Origin: JAXDLW01 sp046262515
GTDB lineage: Bacteria > Chloroflexota > Dormibacteria > DASZGP01
Length of the DNA stretch: 10,394 nt
Assembly: GCA_046262515.1 (NCBI GenBank)
Contig: JBHEMP010000174.1
Coordinates: 1 to 10,394, forward strand
Direction of reading: 5' to 3'
Program-made: the position numbers and the translations under genes
Shown here: positions 5,090 to 10,394 of the stretch, piece after piece
Numbering within the stretch: position 1 is the stretch's first letter
Layout: every line of letters begins with the position of its first letter
Notes under the pieces: generated by a model
Seen by the model: the letters and a program-made list of their open reading frames with translations, nothing else
The model's database searches: none
Told to the model about the DNA's origin: nothing

Positions 5090-8000
5090 GTGGAGCTCTG
5101 GTTGGTGGTTGACGCCCCCGGCGGGGTCACCGCCGACGTCGCCGTCAGGGCTCCGGGAGGGCTGACGAATGACGGCCTGGCAGAAGCCTTCACGGTTCAG
5201 CTGGGACTGGGGCCCGCCGGCCCGGGGCTGCGCTGGGGGCTCTACGCCCACCGTCAGCAGACCTGGCTGGCGGCCGCCGGGGACGTCGCGCGCGCGGGCC
5301 TGCTCCACGGAGATACCGTCGCCCTTCGCGCCATCCCCGCGGCGGGCCGGGACGAAGCCGCAGCGCAGAATGCCGAGGCGACCTTGACCGTGACCTCCGG
5401 CCCCCAGGCCGGCCTGGTGGTCAGGGTCGGCGTGGGTGTGCATTTCATCGGGCGGGGGACCGAGGAGGCTGTTCAGCTGTCCGACCCCTTTGTTTCCGCG
5501 CGGCATGCACGGCTTGATTTCGATGATCAGAGCGCCACGTTGACCGTTCTGCCGGGACAACAAGCCCGGGTGGACGGTAGGCCGGTCGCCGGCACACAGC
5601 CACTGCGCTCCGGGCAGGTGCTCACCGTGGGAGCCTCGGAGCTCCTGCTCGGCCTACCGGCGGGGGGAAACTTATCCGGCGGTTCGACCGGCGCCGGGGA
5701 GGCTTCCGCGGAGGTCATCTTCAACCGACCGCCGCGGGTCGTCGGCTCCGCGGCAGCGCTGACCCGGCGCCTGGGTCCGCCGCCCACCGAGCCGCGCCCG
5801 CCGCGGCTGCCCATTGCAGCCGCCGTCCTGCCGCTCCTGTTGGGGGGCGTCATCTACGCGTTCGCGCGCAGTCCTTTGACCCTGGTTTTCCTGGCTATGA
5901 GCCCGCTCTTGGCGATAGGTTCATACGTCGAGGGACGTTTCGGTGCGCGCGGCGACCATCGCCGGGCTGCGGCGGATTTCAGAGCCCAGGTGGCCGAAGT
6001 GTGCGAGGAGCTGGCCGTCGCCATCGAGGTCGAGGTGCGCGAGCGTCGTGAGGCGGCGCCCACTCTGCGGACCGTTGCCCGGGCCGCCCACGCCCGCGAA
6101 TCGCGCCTGTGGCAGCGCCGGCCTTCGGATGAAGACTTCCTGCGCCTGCGCCTGGCCACGGGAACGCTGCCGTCGCGGCACCTGGCCGAGGTGGCCCCCG
6201 GCGGCAGCGCGGTGCTGAGGGCGGAAGCCGAGGCCAGGCTTGAGGGCTGGCGGGCGGTGGCGGGGGTTCCCCTCGCACTGAACCTTGCCGAGCTCGGCAC
6301 CGTGGGCCTGGCAGGACCTCGAGAGTGCGTCCTCGACCTCGGCCGCTGGCTGCTGGTGCAGGTGGCCACGCTACACAGTCCCGGCCATGTGTCCATCATG
6401 GGTGCCCTCCCTCCGGCCGAGGTGGCCGAGTGGGATTGGCTGAAGTGGCTACCCCACGTTCGCACGCCGCTCCAGGACCTTGAGGGGCCACGCATCGTTG
6501 CCGATAGCGCCGCCGCGCGTGAGCTCCTCGAGCGCATGCTGGGCCTGGTCGACGCGCGCGCCGCGGAGGTCGGGCCATTCCGTGGTGCCGGCGGGACGGC
6601 TCCGTTTCCCCACATCGTGCTGCTCCTGCACGAGGATCTCCCTCTGTCGCGGCCGGCCGTGGTCCGGCTTCTCACCGAGGGACCCCGGCTTGGCGTGGTG
6701 ACCATCTGGATTGGCAGCTCGGCGCGCCACCTCCCAAATGAATGCCAGGCGGTCGTGGAGGTGGACGCCGCCCGCGGCGTGAACCTGACCGTCCCGGGTT
6801 CCGGCACGCTGACGCACGGAGCGGGTGCGGAGGACCGGGCCACCACGGCGGAGGCGCGACAGGTCGCCCTGGAGCTGGCCCCGCTACGCGACGCCTCCGC
6901 CGAGGACGCCGCCGGGCGCGTGCCGGCCGCCGTCGGCTTGCTCGACCTGCTCGGCCTGCCGCGGCGCCCGCAGGAGGTCCACGTGCGCGACCGCTGGCGG
7001 GCTGCCGGACCGGCCCTGGCCGCTCCCATCGGTGTCTCCGCGCAGGGGACGTTCAGCCTTGACCTGGACGCCGACGGACCGCACGCACTGGTCGGTGGGA
7101 CGACCGGGTCCGGCAAATCCGAGCTCCTGCAGACGCTGGTCGGTAGCCTCGCCGCGTCCCAACCGCCCTCCAGGCTGAACTTCCTGCTGGTGGATTACAA
7201 GGGCGGCGCCGCCTTCAGCGGCGCTGTCCGACTGCCACACACCGTCGGCATGGTGACGGACCTGGACGGCCGCCTTGCGCGGCGAGCCCTGGTTTCCCTC
7301 GGGGCGGAGCTCAGGCGGCGCGAAGCCATGCTCCGCGAGCATGGGGCCCGGGACCTTCGCGAGTTCGCCGAGCGAGACCCGGCGCACGCCCCACCGCGGC
7401 TGCTGATCGTGGTCGACGAGTTCGCCACCCTGGCTCGCGAGGTGCCCGAATTCGTAGACGGTGTTGTCGACCTGGCTCAGCGGGGGCGCAGCCTCGGGCT
7501 TCACCTGCTGCTGGCAACTCAGCGGCCGGCAGGAGTCATCAACGACAGCATCCGCGCGAACACGAGCCTTCGCGTCGCCCTCCGGGTCAGTGATGACGCC
7601 GAGAGCGTTGACGTGGTCGGGGTCCCGGACGCCGCCAGGATCGCGCGCAGTCGGCCGGGGCGGGCGCTTGTCCGGCGGGGCCACGGTGAACTCACCGAAG
7701 TACAGGTGGCGTACGCCGGTGCCGCCGAGGCGGATCCGCACAACGAGGCCGAGGCAGCGGTCGTCGTACCCCTCGGGATCGGCGGCGCCCTGTTCCCGAG
7801 GACGGCGCCGAGGTTGCCCGCCAAGGACACGGACCTGGAGCGCCTGGTTTCTGCCGTGTGCGAGGCGCACGACGTTGCGGGCCTGCCACCCCCGCGACGG
7901 CCCTGGCTCCCGGAGCTCCCCGATGTACTCCCGGTACGGGACCTTCCTGCGGTACCCGGAGCCGCCGTTCCGATGGGGCTCCTGGACCTCCCGGGCCAGC

Positions 8001-9412
8001 AGGCACAGGAGCCATGGATCGTTGATCTCAAGCGCAGCGGAAATCTTCTCATCTTCGGCACCGCCGGCAGCGGGAAGACGACCCTACTGACCACGCTTGC
8101 AGGTGGCCTGGCCTCCGCCCTGCGCCCCCACGCGCTCCATCTCTATGCGCTGGATTGCGCGGGGGGAGGCCTGGGCGGGCTGCAGGTCCTGCCGCATTGC
8201 GGGGCGTATATCCGGGTCGACGAGACGCAGCGCGCGGTCCGCCTGCTCAGGTGGCTTCGACGGCTGGTCAACGACCGACGGGCGGCTTCAGGTGATGGCG
8301 GCGGCGAGGCGGCCATGGTGGTCGTGGTGCTGGACGATTACGGCGGCTTTCTCGGCGCGCTGGAGAAGGTGGAGTTTGGTGAGCACGTTGACGCCATGCC
8401 GCGCCTGGTGGCCGACGGCCCGGCGGTGGGCGTCCATTTCGCCATTTCCGCGGCTCGCCGCGGCGCCGTGCCCAGCGCGCTCAGCGCCGTGGTGGAGGAC
8501 AGGGTTGTGCTGCGACTGGCGGACGAGGACGAGTACCGTAACGCGGGCCTTGCCGCGGAGGTTACGCGTGCCGCCCGGTGGCCCGCCGGGCGCGCCTTCG
8601 TCCGGGGTGCCATCGAGGCTCAGTGCGCCGTGCTCGATGATGGCGCCCTGCCCGCGCTCGCCGCTGAGCTTGGGCCGGCACCGGGCCCGCACGGGCCCGT
8701 GGGGATCGAACTCCTGCCCGACCACGTGGCAGCGTTGGACCTGCCTCCGCCCAGCTCGCCCTGGCAGGCGATCATCGGCGTCGAGGATGGCACGCTCGGG
8801 CCCGCGGTCGTCGACCTCGCGGAGGACAGCCAGCTGCTGGCCGGACCGCCTCACAGCGGCCGCTCGACGGCGCTACTGGCAATCGTTAACTCCCTGCGTC
8901 GCGGCGAGCAGGGCAGCCCGACCGCCTACCTCTTGGCGCCCCGCCGGTCACCACTGCTCCAGCAGGGCCACTGGTCGGCCTGCGCGAGTGGACTGGCGCA
9001 GTGTGAGGAGTTGGCGGCGCAGCTCGCCCACGAGGTGCGGCGGGGCGCGGGCCCGCCGGCCGGCGCACGCGTCGTGGTGGTAATCGACGACGGGGAGGAG
9101 CTCACCGAAGGTGCCTCTGCGGCAGACCTCCAGGTTGTCGCCCGGCATGGGCGGGACATGGGCTTCCGCGTTGTGGCGGCGATCGAGACCCGCGCCGCGC
9201 ACCGTGCCTATTCGGGCTGGGTGGCCGAGCTCAAGAAGGCGCGCCGCGGGGTTATCCTGCAGCCGGACGCGGACATCGACGGCGACCTGTTCGGGGTGCG
9301 CTTGCCGCGGATCGAGTCAGGTGCGTTCCCGCCGGGCCGGGGTTACCTGGTGCGTCCGGGCGCGACCGAGCTGGTGCAGGTGGTGGACAGCCCCGCCACA
9401 TCCGGGGAGTGA
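5090..9412 (+). CDS. Type VII secretion system ATPase, EssC/EccC-like (FHA + two TM + three FtsK/SpoIIIE domains)
   Basis: 1440 aa from GTG 5090, close to the length of Firmicutes EssC. This membrane-bound motor would power export of WXG100-type proteins. Residues 1-85 look like a beta-rich N-terminal domain. An FHA domain at about 97-185 shows Gly121-Arg122 and SDPFVSARHAR (Ser136, His139). Two membrane helices lie at about 240-258 and 262-280. The family block LWQRRPSDEDFLRLRLATG is at 340-358, which separates EccC/EssC from DNA-pumping FtsK. ATPase 1 has Walker A GGTTGSGKS (669-677, Lys676) and Walker B Asp776-Glu777. ATPase 2 has GTAGSGKT (990-997) but Asp1082-Asp1083 instead of Asp-Glu. 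ATPase 3 has GPPHSGRS (1252-1259, Arg1258 for Lys) and Asp1333-Asp1334. ATPase 1 is therefore the likely catalytic domain, as in studied EccC. Alternative starts are TTG 5102 and GTG 5105, 6 and 9 nt after GGAG (5092-5095). Frame beyond GTG 5090 overlaps the GHKL gene and is not used. Confidence 0.92.
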   Translation: MELWLVVDAPGGVTADVAVRAPGGLTNDGLAEAFTVQLGLGPAGPGLRWGLYAHRQQTWLAAAGDVARAGLLHGDTVALRAIPAAGRDEAAAQNAEATLTVTSGPQAGLVVRVGVGVHFIGRGTEEAVQLSDPFVSARHARLDFDDQSATLTVLPGQQARVDGRPVAGTQPLRSGQVLTVGASELLLGLPAGGNLSGGSTGAGEASAEVIFNRPPRVVGSAAALTRRLGPPPTEPRPPRLPIAAAVLPLLLGGVIYAFARSPLTLVFLAMSPLLAIGSYVEGRFGARGDHRRAAADFRAQVAEVCEELAVAIEVEVRERREAAPTLRTVARAAHARESRLWQRRPSDEDFLRLRLATGTLPSRHLAEVAPGGSAVLRAEAEARLEGWRAVAGVPLALNLAELGTVGLAGPRECVLDLGRWLLVQVATLHSPGHVSIMGALPPAEVAEWDWLKWLPHVRTPLQDLEGPRIVADSAAARELLERMLGLVDARAAEVGPFRGAGGTAPFPHIVLLLHEDLPLSRPAVVRLLTEGPRLGVVTIWIGSSARHLPNECQAVVEVDAARGVNLTVPGSGTLTHGAGAEDRATTAEARQVALELAPLRDASAEDAAGRVPAAVGLLDLLGLPRRPQEVHVRDRWRAAGPALAAPIGVSAQGTFSLDLDADGPHALVGGTTGSGKSELLQTLVGSLAASQPPSRLNFLLVDYKGGAAFSGAVRLPHTVGMVTDLDGRLARRALVSLGAELRRREAMLREHGARDLREFAERDPAHAPPRLLIVVDEFATLAREVPEFVDGVVDLAQRGRSLGLHLLLATQRPAGVINDSIRANTSLRVALRVSDDAESVDVVGVPDAARIARSRPGRALVRRGHGELTEVQVAYAGAAEADPHNEAEAAVVVPLGIGGALFPRTAPRLPAKDTDLERLVSAVCEAHDVAGLPPPRRPWLPELPDVLPVRDLPAVPGAAVPMGLLDLPGQQAQEPWIVDLKRSGNLLIFGTAGSGKTTLLTTLAGGLASALRPHALHLYALDCAGGGLGGLQVLPHCGAYIRVDETQRAVRLLRWLRRLVNDRRAASGDGGGEAAMVVVVLDDYGGFLGALEKVEFGEHVDAMPRLVADGPAVGVHFAISAARRGAVPSALSAVVEDRVVLRLADEDEYRNAGLAAEVTRAARWPAGRAFVRGAIEAQCAVLDDGALPALAAELGPAPGPHGPVGIELLPDHVAALDLPPPSSPWQAIIGVEDGTLGPAVVDLAEDSQLLAGPPHSGRSTALLAIVNSLRRGEQGSPTAYLLAPRRSPLLQQGHWSACASGLAQCEELAAQLAHEVRRGAGPPAGARVVVVIDDGEELTEGASAADLQVVARHGRDMGFRVVAAIETRAAHRAYSGWVAELKKARRGVILQPDADIDGDLFGVRLPRIESGAFPPGRGYLVRPGATELVQVVDSPATSGE

Positions 9413-9425
9413 CAGGACCCGCGCC

Positions 9426-9446
9426 TGGTGCGTATCCGTCGCACCA
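9426..9446. terminator. Hairpin between convergent genes, possible bidirectional terminator
   Basis: TGGTGCG (9426-9432) and CGCACCA (9440-9446) form a perfect 7-bp stem with a 7-nt loop. It sits in the 51-bp gap between the stop of the EssC-like gene and the stop of the minus-strand WXG100 gene, where a terminator serving both would be expected. No T-run follows on either strand, so termination may be weak or factor-dependent. The pairing is seen directly; the function is inferred. Confidence 0.45.
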
Positions 9447-9463
9447 TCTCGGAAGCTGTACGG

Positions 9464-9748
9464 CTACCCGTTACCGCCGGCGGTCATGATGTTCTGGTTC
9501 ACCTTCTGGACCGTAACGCGAAGTTCCTCAAGGGTCTGAACCGTGCGGTCGAGCGCCGCCCGAGCCTGCGGCCAGATATTGCTCCGGAAGTCCGTTGCCG
9601 CCCGACCGTCCCACACATTGGGATCGGACAGGGTCTGCCCCTGTTGCTCGAGCTGCTGCACCTGCTGTTCGAGCTGACCGGCGAGGATGGCCTCCATCCG
9701 CTGGATCGTCGCCCTGGCCGTCTCGGTTGAAAGTACGCGGTCACTCAT
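9464..9748 (-). CDS. WXG100 family protein, Esx-type T7SS substrate
   Basis: 94-aa protein of typical WXG100 length. It should form a helix-turn-helix hairpin, with helix 1 at about 8-42 (Gln/Glu-rich) and helix 2 at about 50-88. The turn carries VWDGRAATDF, with the W-x-G motif at Trp46-Gly48 and the conserved Ala and Phe after it. There is no signal peptide, as expected for T7SS export. These proteins work as homo- or heterodimers and are exported by EccC/EssC motors, one of which lies just across the convergent gap. The actinobacterial export motif YxxxD/E is absent: there is no Tyr in the protein, and the tail ends NIMTAGGNG. That favours an EsxA-like or Firmicutes-type member. The ATG at 9746-9748 has a strong Shine-Dalgarno. 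No partner Esx gene is in the window, so it may act as a homodimer or pair with a distant gene. Confidence 0.88.
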   Translation of the reverse strand: MSDRVLSTETARATIQRMEAILAGQLEQQVQQLEQQGQTLSDPNVWDGRAATDFRSNIWPQARAALDRTVQTLEELRVTVQKVNQNIMTAGGNG

Positions 9749-9754
9749 GGTCTT

Positions 9755-9760
9755 CTCCTC
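9755..9760 (-). promoter_or_regulatory. Ribosome binding site of the WXG100 gene
   Basis: Read on the minus strand this is GAGGAG, 6 nt before the ATG at 9748. It fixes the start and predicts efficient translation, in contrast to the weak sites of most genes in the secretion operon. Confidence 0.75.
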
Positions 9761-9764
9761 AAAA

Positions 9765-9805
9765 GCTCCGATCGGTGGAGCGTCACGACCAGTAAACGGT
9801 GGTCG
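9765..9805. promoter_or_regulatory. Pair of inverted repeats upstream of the WXG100 gene, possible operators
   Basis: Two dyads lie back to back. GCTCC (9765-9769) pairs with GGAGC (9777-9781) around a 7-nt spacer and includes the palindrome CCGATCGG (9768-9775). CGACCA (9786-9791) pairs with TGGTCG (9800-9805) around an 8-nt spacer. On the minus strand the second contains TTTACT, a possible -10-like element for the WXG100 gene, about 40 nt before its start. They may be regulator sites or leader RNA stems; sequence alone does not decide. Confidence 0.3.
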
Positions 9806-9844
9806 GATGGACGCGGGCGCGACATTTCGCCCGTAATGCCGGGC

Positions 9845-9850
9845 TACACT
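9845..9850 (+). promoter_or_regulatory. Candidate -10 element of the GH15 gene
   Basis: TACACT fits the TAnnnT -10 form and lies 38 nt before the TTG start at 9889. No convincing -35 is seen; GCGACA at 9819-9824 would need a 20-nt spacer. Some promoter is expected here because the gene diverges from the WXG100 gene. Confidence 0.3.
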
Positions 9851-9852
9851 GG

Positions 9853-9878
9853 GCTGGCGCCGCAGGTGGCGCGCCAGC
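9853..9878 (+). promoter_or_regulatory. Strong hairpin in the leader of the GH15 gene
   Basis: GCTGGCGC (9853-9860) and GCGCCAGC (9871-9878) form a perfect 8-bp GC-rich stem with a 10-nt loop. It falls between the candidate -10 and the Shine-Dalgarno-like GAGG (9879-9882), directly abutting the latter. It could be a repressor operator near the transcription start or an RNA stem that limits ribosome access. It is too far from any upstream + strand gene to be that gene's terminator. Confidence 0.4.
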
Positions 9879-9888
9879 GAGGTGTTCC

Positions 9889-10394
9889 TTGAAACCCAAA
9901 ACCGCGGTTCCCGGCACCCCGACCGCAGCCAATGGGCACGGCCGCAACGGCAGCGCAGAGCGCGCGCGTCCCGCAGTAGCGGCGGCGTCCCGACGGCGTG
10001 CCTCCGACACGGGGGCAGCGTCGGCGTTTCCGCCCATCGCGGATTACGCGTTCCTGTCGGACTGCGAGGTCACCGCCCTCATCGCACCCAGCGGCAACGT
10101 GGAGTGGCTCTGTCTCCCCCGGATGGATTCGCCGAGCATCTTCGGGTCCATCCTCGACCGCGCCGCCGGCGGCTTCCGGCTGGCCCCCGCCGACGTCAAG
10201 GTACCTGCCTCGCGACGTTACCTGCCCGGCACCATGGTCCTGGAGACAAGCTGGGAGGCCAACGGTGGCTGGGTCATCGTCCGAGATGTCCTGCTCATCG
10301 GCCGCTGGCACCACGACGACCGCGACAGGTCTCAGACATACCGGCGCTCGCCAACCGACTACGACGCCGACCACGTCCTGCTGCGCACGGTGCG
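9889..10394 (+). CDS. Glycoside hydrolase family 15 protein (glucoamylase/trehalase-like), 3'-truncated
   Basis: The frame runs without a stop from TTG 9889 to the window edge: 168 full codons, with the rest beyond. Family members hydrolyse alpha-glucans or trehalose; this bacterial subgroup is usually cytoplasmic. The N-terminal GH15 block is clear: FPPIADYAFLSDCEVTALI, then APSGNVEWLCLPRMDSPSIF (67 to 86) and later RYLPGTMVLET, with YRRSPTDYDADHVLLRTV at the edge. The catalytic glutamates lie further on and cannot be checked. The TTG has GAGG 6 nt upstream, and no other in-frame start precedes the conserved block closely. Using it gives a basic, low-complexity extension of about 45 residues, so the true start is uncertain, although no ATG or GTG alternative fits. 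The gene is divergent from the WXG100 gene and is probably not part of the secretion locus. Confidence 0.85.
   Translation, partial: MKPKTAVPGTPTAANGHGRNGSAERARPAVAAASRRRASDTGAASAFPPIADYAFLSDCEVTALIAPSGNVEWLCLPRMDSPSIFGSILDRAAGGFRLAPADVKVPASRRYLPGTMVLETSWEANGGWVIVRDVLLIGRWHHDDRDRSQTYRRSPTDYDADHVLLRTV

Noticed and set aside
5854..7116. Long open frame (420 codons) on the minus strand
   Set aside because: It lies wholly inside the T7SS ATPase and is Ser/Arg/Pro-rich with no domain; it is a third-position GC artefact.
6884..7870. Open frame (328 codons) on the minus strand
   Set aside because: It is antisense to the ATPase 1 domain, which is conserved on the + strand, and shows no recognisable motif.
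9428..9730. Open frame (100 codons) on the + strand opposite the WXG100 gene
   Set aside because: The minus strand has a textbook WXG100 protein with a strong ribosome binding site; the + frame has neither.
9844..10374. Open frame (176 codons) on the minus strand opposite the GH15 gene
   Set aside because: The + strand has clear GH15 sequence throughout; the antisense product resembles nothing and spans the intergenic hairpin.

Overview
The window is GC-rich, densely coded bacterial DNA with tightly packed genes, frequent GTG and TTG starts and start/stop overlaps. No rRNA, tRNA, CRISPR array or insertion sequence was seen. The lineage cannot be fixed from sequence alone. A high-GC soil-type bacterium (Actinomycetota, or the Chloroflexota/Dormibacterota side) is a reasonable inference: the FHA-bearing EssC-type secretion ATPase sits in high-GC DNA, beside a glycoside hydrolase family 15 (GH15) protein of the kind common in such genomes.

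Left part (1-3053, + strand): the 3' portion of a PLP-dependent alpha-oxoamine synthase (Kbl/BioF family), a dyad-bearing gap, then an apparent operon. The operon holds an ECF sigma factor, a 121-aa single-pass membrane protein that overlaps it by ATGA (candidate anti-sigma factor), and GalU (UDP-glucose pyrophosphorylase).

Centre (3054-9412, + strand): after a 115-bp gap with a plausible extended -10 promoter come four closely spaced genes. They encode an 84-aa soluble protein of unknown function, a 96-aa single-pass protein with an Ala/Pro/Ser-rich tail, a 449-aa soluble protein with a GHKL-type ATP-binding fold and an unrecognised C-terminal half, and a 1440-aa type VII secretion (T7SS) ATPase. 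The ATPase has the EssC/YukB-like layout: N-terminal FHA region, two membrane helices and three FtsK/SpoIIIE-type ATPase domains. Spacing (TTGA overlap, 28-bp gap, 1-nt gap) suggests one transcription unit.

Right part (9413-10394): a WXG100 protein, the expected class of T7SS substrate, lies on the minus strand convergent to the secretion ATPase, with a short hairpin between the two ends. A 140-bp intergenic region with several dyads separates it from a divergent GH15 glucoamylase/trehalase-like gene that runs off the right edge.

How the genes may work together (inference): the EssC-like ATPase would drive export of WXG100 proteins across the cytoplasmic membrane. The small membrane protein and the GHKL protein are candidate accessory or regulatory partners because they share the operon. 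No EccB, EccD, EccE, EsaA, EssA, EssB or mycosin homologue is recognised here, so the rest of the apparatus is elsewhere, divergent or absent. The most interesting item is the GHKL protein: it has N, G1 and G2 boxes but no histidine anywhere before the N box, so it is not an ordinary histidine kinase, and it is apparently translated together with the T7SS motor.
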